NCBI RefSeq assembly: GCF_047971885.1
Contig: NZ_JBKEAE010000191.1
Span: forward strand, 1-12,532
Length of the DNA stretch: 12,532 nucleotides
Source of the DNA: Tropicimonas sp047971885
GTDB lineage: Bacteria > Pseudomonadota > Alphaproteobacteria > Rhodobacterales > Rhodobacteraceae
Direction: 5' to 3'
In this document: positions 1-6,221 of the stretch, one piece after another
Layout: each line of letters starts with the position of its first letter
How positions within the stretch are numbered: position 1 is the first letter of the stretch
Position numbers and translations under genes: made by a program
Notes under the pieces: model-generated
What the model was told of the DNA's origin: nothing
Database searches by the model: none
What the model saw: the letters and a program-made list of their open reading frames with translations, nothing else

Positions 1-300
1 CGGTCATGCGGTATCCAACCCGCGCATCAGAGTGTGATCTACCGTCGTCTGAAAGGCTCTACCCCCAGCCATGCGCGCTGCATCGCGAAAACCCCGGCGT
101 CGAAACCGGCGCCGAGCCATCGCACCGCGCGAAAACCTTGACAAACGAACATGAGAGGAACCCCACATGCCCCGATCTTGCACCACCAAAAGGATGCGCG
201 GAAACCGGACGGATACTTCGATCCAGCGATCCGGAAAATCATTTACAGTTGCCTTGCCTTGCGCAGCGCCATTGAAATCATTGAGATTTTTTCGCCGCGA

Positions 301-390
301 TTCTGCCCCAAGCCCCCAACACAGCCCCAAGCCACCCCAGCGGTATCAAACCCGCTGAAATCCACCCTCCACAACCAACTGAAAACAACC
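301..390 (+). other. C-rich, G-poor tract; candidate Rho-utilisation region
   Basis: By hand count these 90 plus-strand bases contain about 42 C and 10 G, in a genome where genes are roughly balanced G and C. Such C-over-G, weakly structured stretches are typical of rut sites where Rho loads on RNA. An oligo-T run (394-400) follows. The tract lies upstream of the candidate lipA promoter, so it would act on a plus-strand transcript entering from the left edge. This is inference from composition only. Confidence 0.3.
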
Positions 391-425
391 TTTCTTTTTT
401 CGAAGGCGGTTCAAACCGGCTGAAA
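349..425 (+). repeat. Three copies of the motif AACCNNCTGAAA
   Basis: The 12-base pattern AACCNNCTGAAA occurs at 349-360, 373-384 and 414-425, all in the same orientation. The first and third copies extend to 15 bases (346-360 and 411-425) with a single mismatch. The outer copies also contain a short dyad, TCA-N7-TGA, which would suit a dimeric regulator. Spacing is 24 and 41 bases. I do not recognise the motif as a known operator; chance clustering in this A/C-rich stretch is possible. Confidence 0.4.
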
Positions 426-563
426 GCCGTCACCCGGATGCTGTGGCGCCATCCGCTGGGGGTGCCCATCCGCGCCGGTTGGCGTTGACCCGAAGCCGGT
501 TCCGGTTGCGGCTTGTCCGAACGGCAAATCCGCCATGCTTTTCACCCCGTGGCGAAGTTTTGG

Positions 564-572
564 TGTTACAAT
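564..572 (+). promoter_or_regulatory. Candidate extended -10 promoter of lipA
   Basis: TGTTACAAT reads as an extended -10 element: TG, one base, then TACAAT, which matches five of six positions of TATAAT. No good -35 hexamer lies 16-18 bases upstream, which is acceptable for extended -10 promoters. Transcription would begin near 578-580, leaving a leader of about 36 bases before the lipA ATG at 615. It is placed by pattern alone. Confidence 0.4.
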
Positions 573-614
573 TGCCTTGCGGGCGCGTATTTACATACCA
601 ACACGAGGTAGGAC

Positions 615-1580
615 ATGCGCGATCTGAAAATCCCCGGCGAACGCCACCCGGAAAAGGCCCACCGGCCGGATAATGCCCAGCCGAAAAAGCCCGGATGGAT
701 CCGGGTCCGGGCGCCGGGCGGCAAGGGTTATGCCGACACACACAAGATCATGCGCGAGAACGGCCTTTCGACTGTCTGCGAGGAAGCGGGCTGTCCGAAT
801 GTCGGCGAATGCTGGTCGCACGGCCACGCGACCATGATGATCATGGGCGAGATCTGCACCCGTGGCTGCATGTTCTGCAACGTCGCCACCGGCCGGCCGA
901 AGGCGCTGGATGTTTTCGAACCCGGCCGGGTGGCGCATGCGGTGCAGAAGCTGGGGTTGCGCCACGTGGTCATCACCTCGGTCGATCGCGACGATCTGGA
1001 GGATGGCGGAGCCGAGCATTTCGCCCAGACCATTCGCGCCATCCGTCACCGCTCGCCCGAATCGACCATCGAGATCCTGACGCCCGACTTCCTGAAATGC
1101 GATCCGTCCGTTCTGGAGGTGGTGGTCGAGGCGCGGCCGGATGTGTTCAACCACAATCTCGAGACCGTGCCCGGACTCTATCCGTCGGTCCGGCCCGGCG
1201 CGCGCTATTTCCATTCGCTGCGCCTGCTCCAGCGGGTGAAAGAGATCGACCCGGCGATGTTCACCAAGTCCGGGATCATGGTCGGTCTGGGCGAGGACCG
1301 GCAGGGTGTATTGCAGGTGATGGACGACATGCGCTCGGCCGGGGTCGATTTCCTGACTGTCGGGCAGTATCTGCAGCCGACGCCCAAGCATCACGCGGTC
1401 GAACGGTTCGTCACGCCCGACGAATTCAAATCCTACGAAAAGGCGGCCTATGGCAAGGGGTTCCTGATGGTCTCGGCAACGCCGTTGACGCGGTCCTCCT
1501 ACCATGCGGGCGACGATTTCGCGCGGCTGCGCGCGGCACGGCTGCGGCAACTGGGCCGCGCGTCGGACCCGGTGTCGTGA
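615..1580 (+). CDS. lipA: Lipoyl synthase LipA
   Basis: Radical-SAM enzyme that inserts two sulfur atoms into protein-bound octanoyl groups, the last step in making the lipoyl cofactor of pyruvate and 2-oxoglutarate dehydrogenases and the glycine cleavage system; cytosolic. The 321-residue length is normal for LipA. The auxiliary iron-sulfur cluster motif is present as Cys55, Cys60 and Cys66 (CEEAGCPNVGEC). The radical-SAM motif is CTRGCMFC with Cys81, Cys85 and Cys88. The family's C-terminal RSSY stretch is at 293-296, its serine serving as an auxiliary-cluster ligand. The ATG at 615 is preceded by GAGG (605-608) with six bases of spacing. The gene stands alone on its strand; lipB is not in view. 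It converges on the next gene with a 28-base gap. Nothing is missing. Confidence 0.98.
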   Translation: MRDLKIPGERHPEKAHRPDNAQPKKPGWIRVRAPGGKGYADTHKIMRENGLSTVCEEAGCPNVGECWSHGHATMMIMGEICTRGCMFCNVATGRPKALDVFEPGRVAHAVQKLGLRHVVITSVDRDDLEDGGAEHFAQTIRAIRHRSPESTIEILTPDFLKCDPSVLEVVVEARPDVFNHNLETVPGLYPSVRPGARYFHSLRLLQRVKEIDPAMFTKSGIMVGLGEDRQGVLQVMDDMRSAGVDFLTVGQYLQPTPKHHAVERFVTPDEFKSYEKAAYGKGFLMVSATPLTRSSYHAGDDFARLRAARLRQLGRASDPVS

Positions 1581-1611
1581 CCCGGCCGGGGCGGTACGGC
1601 CACACCGGTCA
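1578..1611. terminator. Imperfect hairpin between convergent lipA and the calpain-like gene
   Basis: The gap plus both stop codons forms a dyad. TGACC-(C)-GG at 1578-1585 pairs with CCGGTCA at 1605-1611, leaving one bulged C. A 3-base inner stem (1590-1592 with 1599-1601) encloses a 6-base loop. Each arm begins with one gene's TGA stop. There is no T tract on either side, so this is not a classical intrinsic terminator. It may still help end or protect both transcripts. Confidence 0.3.
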
Positions 1612-2556
1612 GTCCGGCGGGCGCCAGCTTCTCTTGCTGCGCCCGATACGCGCCTGATAAACGCCGTCGTGCCGGCGCAGGAATTCGCCCAGCCCGATGG
1701 TTTCCTCGTGCGGCACATGGTGCGACATGGCGTCGAAAAGCGTTACCTTCTTCACCAGTGGCGCATAGCCGATGACCGCCAGCGTGTGGTTTGCGGTGGT
1801 GACAACGGTGGCGCGCCTGTGGGACTGCTTGAAGAAGCCGTGCAGCTTGTTCAGTTGCGCCTTGCGGCCGCCAACGCGTTTCCCCGTTGACCATCCGTCG
1901 AACTGTTCCTGATCTTCCTCGCCCGGCGGCGCGTCGAAGGATGCAAGCTCGGGGTCGCGGAACACCGTGAAATCGGCTGCGACGACACGGCCTGTCTGCG
2001 GGTGAACGCGGTGCTTGAAGCGGATGCAATCGTAATCGGCGACGAAATCCTCCATGATCCGTTCGACCGACAGCGGGGTTGCCGAATATCCCGCCCAGAA
2101 GTTGAGGTTCTGGTAGTCGAACCTGCACCGGTAGGCGACATAGGCCTTCTCGATATAGGGGGCATATCCTTCGCTGGCGGTCGTGTGACAGTAGCGGGCG
2201 GAATAGTCGTCGCCGAGATAGAGCCGCGGCGTGACCTCGACCGAGCGGTGTTGAAACCGCACACGCACCACCTTGTCCACCGGAAACGCCGTGTTCGGCG
2301 GGTTGATCGGGGTCTGGTACCACCATGCGCGAACCGGCGTCGCCAGTTGGCGGACCGTGACCATCGCGCGCAGCATTTCCGGCTGGGCATGGGCCATCGC
2401 GGCGATCAGCGCGGGGATCGGGCAATTGGTGACGCCGCGCTGGCGTAGCGTGTCGGGCTTCAGCGCGGTGAACAGACGGTGGGACAGATCGGTGGTGGCG
2501 TAGACGTGTTTTCCGTCGATAACCGGTTCGCTGATTTCGTAATCCAGTGCAACCAT
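1609..2556 (-). CDS. Calpain-like (C2-type) cysteine-peptidase homologue
   Basis: No named gene recognised, but I read a papain-fold, calpain-like core in the 315 residues. In calpains a Gln six residues before the catalytic Cys forms the oxyanion hole, and the Cys starts a helix of the type QGxLGDCWxLAAL...P. Here Gln39, Cys45 and the helix NCPIPALIAAMAHAQPEML match that layout. A segment around 133-139 (PYIEKAYVAY) resembles the calpain LLEKAYAK segment. His257 in NHTLAVIGY fits the catalytic His (GHAYSV). Asp275 in VTLFDAMS sits where calpains have Asn in LRNPWG, followed by a LGEFLRRH stretch like the calpain end. Differences are TNCP for GDCW and Asp for Asn. No signal peptide or membrane segment is visible, so it is probably cytosolic. 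The ATG at 2556 was chosen because AGGGGG lies four bases upstream; a TTG at 2619 would add 21 residues without that support. Activity and role are unknown. Confidence 0.85.
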   Translation of the reverse strand: MVALDYEISEPVIDGKHVYATTDLSHRLFTALKPDTLRQRGVTNCPIPALIAAMAHAQPEMLRAMVTVRQLATPVRAWWYQTPINPPNTAFPVDKVVRVRFQHRSVEVTPRLYLGDDYSARYCHTTASEGYAPYIEKAYVAYRCRFDYQNLNFWAGYSATPLSVERIMEDFVADYDCIRFKHRVHPQTGRVVAADFTVFRDPELASFDAPPGEEDQEQFDGWSTGKRVGGRKAQLNKLHGFFKQSHRRATVVTTANHTLAVIGYAPLVKKVTLFDAMSHHVPHEETIGLGEFLRRHDGVYQARIGRSKRSWRPPD

Positions 2557-2635
2557 GTAACCCCCTGTACTCGAAATCCGGACGTTGGCCGTGCGCGCCG
2601 CCTGAAAATCAACCAGCAAAAATTACGTAACGGCA

Positions 2636-2664
2636 ATATTAGCGAAAACCGGTCTTTCGTTCAA
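2636..2664 (-). promoter_or_regulatory. Candidate promoter of the calpain-like gene
   Basis: On the minus strand TTGAAC (plus-strand 2659-2664) and TAATAT (2636-2641) are separated by exactly 17 bases. Each matches four of six consensus positions of a housekeeping sigma promoter. It lies just after the hpt stop, within the 118-base gap, so the gene need not depend on hpt transcription. Confidence 0.35.
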
Positions 2665-2674
2665 GAAAAGGCGG

Positions 2675-3232
2675 TCAGCCCGCCGGGGCCGGCTCCTCGT
2701 CGATGAAGCGGACAGCGCCGATGAAGGGCAGGTTGCGGTTACGCTGCGCAAAGTCGATGCCATAGCCGACAACGAACCTGTCGGGGATCTCGAATCCGGT
2801 CCAGCTTGCCTTGATGTCCACCTCGCGCCGTGCCGGCTTGTCGAGCAGGCATATGGTTTCCAGCCGTCGCGGCTTGCGGGCGCCCAGAAAGGCGGTGACC
2901 CGTTCCAGCGTATGGCCGGAGTCGATGATATCCTCGACCACCAGCACGTCGCGCCCTTCGATCTGGCCGCGCAGATCCTTGAGGATGCGCACCTCGCGGC
3001 TCGATTCGGTCGCGTTGCCATAGGACGACGCTTCGAGGAAATCCACCTCGACCGGCAGGTCGACCTCGCGAACCAGATCGGCGATGAAGATGAACGAGCC
3101 GCGCAGAAGCCCGACAACGACAAGCTTTTCGGTATCGGAAAAACGTGTCTCGATCTCGCGCGCAAGCTCTTCGATGCGGGCCGCGATCAATTTGGCGGAT
3201 ATCAACTGGTCGATGACGTATGGTCGCGACAA
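2675..3232 (-). CDS. hpt: Hypoxanthine phosphoribosyltransferase
   Basis: Purine-salvage enzyme that joins hypoxanthine (and often guanine) to PRPP to give IMP (GMP) and pyrophosphate; cytosolic, Mg-dependent. From the chosen start the protein has 185 residues, normal for bacterial Hpt. Visible features are the LLRGS pyrophosphate loop around 42-46, the PRPP-binding motif VVEDIIDSGHTL around 98-109 with paired acidic residues, the DKPARR stretch at 131-136 with the purine-contacting Lys, and RFVVGYGIDFAQRNRNLPFIG at 152-172, the usual C-terminal signature. I chose the TTG start at 3232 because AAGGGGA (plus-strand 3241-3247) sits eight bases upstream and the product then begins MSRPYVID, as in relatives. 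A further in-frame TTG at 3262 lacks such support. It diverges from the Coq10/RatA-type gene across 89 bases. Confidence 0.96.
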   Translation of the reverse strand: MSRPYVIDQLISAKLIAARIEELAREIETRFSDTEKLVVVGLLRGSFIFIADLVREVDLPVEVDFLEASSYGNATESSREVRILKDLRGQIEGRDVLVVEDIIDSGHTLERVTAFLGARKPRRLETICLLDKPARREVDIKASWTGFEIPDRFVVGYGIDFAQRNRNLPFIGAVRFIDEEPAPAG

Positions 3233-3321
3233 GAAATTGCTCCCCTTGATCTTGCGGCCCAAGTCTATGACATGTGGCGCCGACCCCGAAACTGAACCAA
3301 AGGGCCGGACACCGCAAGATG

Positions 3322-3774
3322 ATGACCCATACCGACAAGCGCATCATGCCGTTCACCAGCAAGCAGATGTTCGATCTGGTGGCCGATATCCGGTCGTATC
3401 CGAAATTCCTGCCATGGATGGTCGCGGCGCGTATCCGCAGCCGGCACCGGGAAGGGAACGCGATTGTCGAGATCGTCGAGATGCTGATTTCGTTCAAGGT
3501 ATTCCGTGAAAAATTCGGTACCCGCGCGACCATGCGCGAGGATGCCGGGACCATCATCAGCGAACTGATCGACGGACCGTTCAAGTTCCTGATCTCGAAA
3601 TGGGCCTTCCGCGATGTCGAGGGCGGTTGTGAGGTCGATTACCATGTGGAGTTCGAGTTCAAGAACCGGATCCTGCAAAAGGCCGCCGGCATGTTCTTTG
3701 CCGATGCGCAGAGGAAGATCATGGGCGCCTTCGAGAAGCGCGCGCAGGAACTATACGGTGGTGCCACCGCCTGA
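3322..3774 (+). CDS. START-domain Coq10/RatA family protein
   Basis: A 150-residue START/SRPBCC protein of the family that includes mitochondrial Coq10, a ubiquinone-binding protein needed for respiration, and Escherichia coli RatA, reported to block 70S ribosome assembly. Alphaproteobacterial members are usually taken as Coq10-like; which role applies here cannot be read from sequence. Family features are the N-terminal TDKRIMPFTSKQMFDLVADI and SYPKFLPW stretches (5-32), the central LISFKVFREKFGTR (55-68), LIDGPFKFL (82-90), and the C-terminal amphipathic helix from about 116 to 145. I chose ATG 3322 because the product then starts MTHTDKR like relatives; ATG 3319 is immediately before it, and a GTG at 3274 would add 16 residues. 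The ribosome-binding site is weak (AAAGGG 3299-3304, too distant). Its last 24 bases overlap the end of cinA on the other strand. Confidence 0.93.
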   Translation: MTHTDKRIMPFTSKQMFDLVADIRSYPKFLPWMVAARIRSRHREGNAIVEIVEMLISFKVFREKFGTRATMREDAGTIISELIDGPFKFLISKWAFRDVEGGCEVDYHVEFEFKNRILQKAAGMFFADAQRKIMGAFEKRAQELYGGATA

Positions 3775-4353
3775 TGTACCGCCCGTCCGGTCCGGCGCCG
3801 GCCGGTTGAGCCTGTCGCGCGGCGGGCGGGCCTCGTCCAGTCCGGCGATCAGCAGTTCGAGCGCGTGATTGACCGCGGACTGGCGCACTGCCACCCGGCC
3901 GAGCGCGCCGAAATCGACTGTCTTGGTTACCGTCAGGTGCCCCCTGCGGGCGACGCCGAAGCAGACCCGCCCCTCGGGCTTGCGCTCGCTCCCCCCCGGG
4001 CCGGCAATACCGGTCACCGAAACCGCCAGATCGGCCTCCGAGCGGGCGAGCGCGCCATCGGCCATCTCGCGCGCCACCTGTTCCGAGACCGCGCCGTGGG
4101 TTTCGAGGCTTTCCCGGCGCACCCCCAGCATCTGCCGTTTCGCGGCGTTGGAATAGGTGACGAAGCCGCGGTCGAATACGTCCGAGGCGCCGACGATCTC
4201 GGTGATCGCGCCGGCGACCAGCCCGCCGGTGCAGCTTTCCGCCGTGGCGACCCGCAGCCCTCTGGCGCGCGCCTTGTCGAGCAGCGTCTCGGCGCTGACA
4301 ACGGCGATCTCGGCATCAGGGCGGGGATCGGCGGGCAGGTGCGCATCGCTCAT
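3751..4353 (-). CDS. CinA C-terminal family nicotinamide-nucleotide amidohydrolase (PncC-like)
   Basis: Stand-alone CinA C-terminal domain protein. Characterised members (PncC) deamidate nicotinamide mononucleotide to nicotinate mononucleotide in pyridine-nucleotide salvage; cytosolic. The protein has 200 residues against about 160-165 for the bare domain. The excess is an N-terminal extension of about 20 residues and a Pro/Gly-rich, probably disordered tail (about 175-200) encoded in the GC-rich end of the gene. Core motifs are VATAESCTGGLVAG (35-48), DRGFVTYSNAAKRQMLGV (61-78), GAVSEQVAREMA (87-98) and SVTGIAGPGGSERKPEGRVCFG (112-133). The ATG at 4353 overlaps the TGA of pgpA by four bases, so translation is probably coupled. 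It is the last gene of the ispDF-pgpA-cinA operon. The N-terminal CinA/MoaB-like half is absent, as usual for this type. Confidence 0.95.
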   Translation of the reverse strand: MSDAHLPADPRPDAEIAVVSAETLLDKARARGLRVATAESCTGGLVAGAITEIVGASDVFDRGFVTYSNAAKRQMLGVRRESLETHGAVSEQVAREMADGALARSEADLAVSVTGIAGPGGSERKPEGRVCFGVARRGHLTVTKTVDFGALGRVAVRQSAVNHALELLIAGLDEARPPRDRLNRPAPDRTGGTSGGGTTV

Positions 4354-4856
4354 TGCATCAACCATCCGTGCGATATCGCGGCGGCGGCCGAAACCACAAT
4401 CGCCGCCATGATGCCGGCGATCACATCGTCGAGCATGACGCCAAGAGCGTCGTGCCGCCGGTCGGCCCACGAGACCGGCCACGGCTTCCAGATGTCGAAC
4501 AGGCGGAAGAACAGAAAGGCGCCGATCCAGCCCGGATAGGGAAAGATCCACGGCGCCACCCCGGCGTGCCAGAGCCCGGCCGAAAGCGGCCAGAGCGCGA
4601 GCCATTGACCCGCAACCTCGTCGATGACGATTTCCGAAGGATCCGGATCCGGTTCCGGTCCGCCCGCGATAACCGCCGCCGTTGCCCGCCAGCCGGCGAG
4701 AAAGACGACCAGCGTTGCCGCCGCCAGCGCCGGAAAGCCACCGAGCCCGTGAATCAGCCAGGCGACGGGGATGGCCGCCGCCGAGCCCCAACTGCCGGGA
4801 GCGGGGCGCAGCAGCCCGACGCCGCCAAAGGTGGCGACAAGCCGCGCGGCCGTCAT
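4350..4856 (-). CDS. pgpA: Phosphatidylglycerophosphatase A
   Basis: Inner-membrane phosphatase that removes phosphate from phosphatidylglycerol phosphate to give phosphatidylglycerol. The product has 168 residues from the ATG at 4856, as usual. Signature segments are GVGLLRPAPGSWGS (12-25), EIVIDEVAGQWLAL (75-88), FFRLFDIWKPWP (116-127) and HDALGVMLDDVIAG (135-148), with conserved acidic residues for metal and phosphate chemistry. Hydrophobic stretches around 26-57, 84-117 and 145-165 fit a small multi-pass membrane protein. I chose ATG 4856 because it overlaps the ispDF stop as ATGA and gives the family's usual N terminus; ATG 4871 would add five residues. It lies between ispDF and cinA with 4-base overlaps on both sides, so it probably depends on coupled translation within the operon. 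Confidence 0.96.
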   Translation of the reverse strand: MTAARLVATFGGVGLLRPAPGSWGSAAAIPVAWLIHGLGGFPALAAATLVVFLAGWRATAAVIAGGPEPDPDPSEIVIDEVAGQWLALWPLSAGLWHAGVAPWIFPYPGWIGAFLFFRLFDIWKPWPVSWADRRHDALGVMLDDVIAGIMAAIVVSAAAAISHGWLMQ

Positions 4857-6049
4857 CGGTCGGCCACACATTGCGATACCAGCGTCGCCGTGGCAAGGGC
4901 GGCGATCCCTTCCTCACGGCCGGTGAAACCCAGCCTTTCCGATGTGGTGGCCTTGACCGATATCCGGTCGGTTCCGGTGCCGAGAATGGCAGAGAGCGCC
5001 GCGCGCATCGCCCCGGCATGGGGGCCTATCTTCGGGCGTTCGCAGACCAGCGTGCAATCGACATTGGCGATGGCATAGCCGCGTGCTGCACACAGACCGG
5101 CGGCGTGACGCAGGAAAATCTCGCTCGCCGCGCCCTTCCACTGTGGGTCTGACGGAGGGAAGTGGCGACCGATGTCGCCCTCGGCCAGCGCGCCATAGAT
5201 TGCGTCGGTGATCGCATGCATGCCGACGTCGGCATCCGAATGACCCTGCAGGCCACGCCCGTGCGGCACGGCGACGCCGCACAGCATCACATGATCGCCG
5301 GGCCCGAACCGGTGCACGTCATAGCCGTTGCCCAGTCTTACATCCATCTGCTTCCCTTCGCTCAGGATACGCTCGGCACGGGCGAAACAGCCCGGCAGCG
5401 TGACCTTCAGATTGTCTTCGTGGCCTTCAACGATGGCCACATCCAGCCCGGCCGCCAGTGCCACCTCCACATCGTCGGCGGCTCCGCCGGGGTGAGCGGC
5501 ATGCGCGGCGCGAATCGCGGCCAGATCGAACCCCTGTGGTGTCTGGGCGCGATACAGGTTGTCGCGCGGGGTGGGGGCGCCGACATTGCCGCGCTCGCCA
5601 CGCCACAGCGCGTCGGTGACCGCCAGCGCCGGCGCGGCCCCGTCAGAGGTTCGAAGCGCCGAAAGCACCCGGTCGATGACTTCCGCCGGTACCAGCGGGC
5701 GGGCGCCATCGTGGATCAGGACGTGACCGATCCCATCGGGCAGCGCCGCCAGCCCGGCGCGAACCGAGGCGTCGCGGCTCGCGCCGCCGAAGACCCGCGC
5801 CACATCGCCGGGCAGTACCGCCTCGGCCAGCGCCGAATCCTCGGGCGAAATCACCACGACGATACTGTCCACCGCCGGATGGGCGCGAAATTGCTCAACC
5901 GCGCGCGCCAGGACCGGCTTTCCCGCAATCTCCTGATATTGCTTTGGAACCGGTCCACCAGCGCGAACGCCGCGCCCGGCGGCAACGATCACCGCCGCGA
6001 CGCGCGGAGGGAGATTGGAAATGGCGCTGCTTGCATCGGTTCCGGTCAT
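4853..6049 (-). CDS. ispDF: Bifunctional IspD/IspF, MEP pathway
   Basis: Fusion of two steps of the non-mevalonate isoprenoid pathway: IspD makes CDP-methylerythritol from MEP and CTP, IspF makes the cyclic diphosphate; cytosolic. Residues 1 to about 230 are IspD: VIVAAGRGVRAGG (20-32) then PKQYQEIAGKPVLARA (35-50) for CTP binding, GASRDASVRAGL (89-100), HDGARPLV (113-120) and RAQTPQGF (167-174). Residues 236-398 are IspF: metal ligands Asp244, His246 and His278, the GHSDADVGMHAITDA segment (269-283), DIGRHFPPSDP (292-302) and KATTSERLGFTGREEGIA (366-383). All key residues expected from E. coli IspF are present. At 398 residues it has the size of known alphaproteobacterial IspDF proteins. The ATG at 6049 has only a weak GGAT upstream. 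It is the first gene of its operon and diverges from dusB across 172 bases. Confidence 0.98.
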   Translation of the reverse strand: MTGTDASSAISNLPPRVAAVIVAAGRGVRAGGPVPKQYQEIAGKPVLARAVEQFRAHPAVDSIVVVISPEDSALAEAVLPGDVARVFGGASRDASVRAGLAALPDGIGHVLIHDGARPLVPAEVIDRVLSALRTSDGAAPALAVTDALWRGERGNVGAPTPRDNLYRAQTPQGFDLAAIRAAHAAHPGGAADDVEVALAAGLDVAIVEGHEDNLKVTLPGCFARAERILSEGKQMDVRLGNGYDVHRFGPGDHVMLCGVAVPHGRGLQGHSDADVGMHAITDAIYGALAEGDIGRHFPPSDPQWKGAASEIFLRHAAGLCAARGYAIANVDCTLVCERPKIGPHAGAMRAALSAILGTGTDRISVKATTSERLGFTGREEGIAALATATLVSQCVADR

Positions 6050-6110
6050 GGGGATCCGTCTAGTGCGTGACTGCGTTCAGGGCAACGGGCAAGCGGAAGC
6101 GGCGGAATTC

Positions 6111-6127
6111 TGCACAAATATTGGGCG
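6111..6127 (+). promoter_or_regulatory. Candidate NtrC-like site 1
   Basis: TGCAC, seven bases, then GGGCG matches eight of ten core positions of the enteric NtrC consensus TGCAC-N7-GTGCA. It shares 13 of 17 bases with the site at 6204-6220 in the same orientation, 93 bases away. It lies 62-78 bases upstream of the ispDF start. Binding is inferred only. Confidence 0.25.
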
Positions 6128-6203
6128 CCTCGTGTCCCGATGGCTTGCGGGGGGTCATTTGACCTTGGAGCGGCCGGTCCATTCGCGCTACCAGAAGCCT
6201 GGA

Positions 6204-6220
6204 TGCACAAGGATTGAGCA
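6204..6220 (+). promoter_or_regulatory. Candidate NtrC-like site 2 over the dusB ribosome-binding site
   Basis: TGCACAAGGATTGAGCA matches nine of ten core positions of TGCAC-N7-GTGCA. It overlaps the AAGGA ribosome-binding site and ends one base before the dusB TTG start. That position would suit repression or autoregulation of the operon that encodes NtrC. Rhodobacter NtrC may prefer a different sequence, so this remains a candidate. Confidence 0.3.
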
Positions 6221-6221
6221 A

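Larger units (their letters stand above)
1..614. other. Non-coding region upstream of lipA
   Basis: I find no gene here that I can support. Open frames exist on both strands, but none has recognisable motifs or the strong third-position GC bias of the genes to the right. One plus-strand frame (ATG at 167, 63 codons) has a Shine-Dalgarno-like AGAGGA eight bases upstream, yet its product is basic, low-complexity and unlike any family I know. The visible content is a C-rich, G-poor tract around 301-390, three copies of a short motif at 349-425, a 6-base inverted repeat (493-498 with 509-514) lacking a T tract, and a candidate lipA promoter near 564. It is probably the space between an upstream gene's 3' end, outside the window, and lipA. 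Confidence 0.6.
6050..6221. promoter_or_regulatory. Divergent ispDF / dusB-ntr regulatory region
   Basis: These 172 bases must hold the starts of both the ispDF-pgpA-cinA operon and the dusB-ntrBC-ntrYX operon. A near-consensus -35 hexamer TTGACC (6159-6164) points toward dusB, but I see no convincing -10 at 16-18 bases. No clear promoter is visible for ispDF. Two related 17-base dyads, listed separately, lie inside. The AAGGA at 6209-6213 is the ribosome-binding site that sets the dusB start. Confidence 0.5.

Noticed and set aside
138..143. Perfect TTGACA -35 hexamer
   Set aside because: No -10-like hexamer 16-18 bases downstream (the position reads CCCCAC), and no supported gene follows directly.
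4..330. 108-residue minus-strand open frame at the left edge
   Set aside because: Arg/Gly-rich translation typical of a chance frame in high-GC DNA, no motif, and no clear ribosome-binding site.
167..358. 63-codon plus-strand frame with AGAGGA eight bases before its ATG
   Set aside because: Codon third positions lack the GC bias of the real genes, the product is basic and low-complexity with no recognisable family, and it runs into the C-rich tract; one good ribosome-binding site is not enough.
493..514. Inverted repeat AAGCCG / CGGCTT with a 10-base loop
   Set aside because: Only six base pairs, no T tract, and located just before the lipA promoter; such repeats are frequent in GC-rich sequence.
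591..1718. Long minus-strand open frame across lipA
   Set aside because: Mirror frame of lipA caused by high GC; lipA has all catalytic motifs, and the antisense product resembles nothing.
3233..3321. TTCGGG/TAGACT pair spaced 17 bases as an hpt promoter on the minus strand
   Set aside because: The -35 matches only two of six positions; too weak to annotate although a promoter must exist in this divergent gap.
3792..3801. Palindrome CCGGCGCCGG near the end of cinA
   Set aside because: Lies inside the coding tail of cinA, is pure GC without a T tract, and is readily explained by local GC richness.
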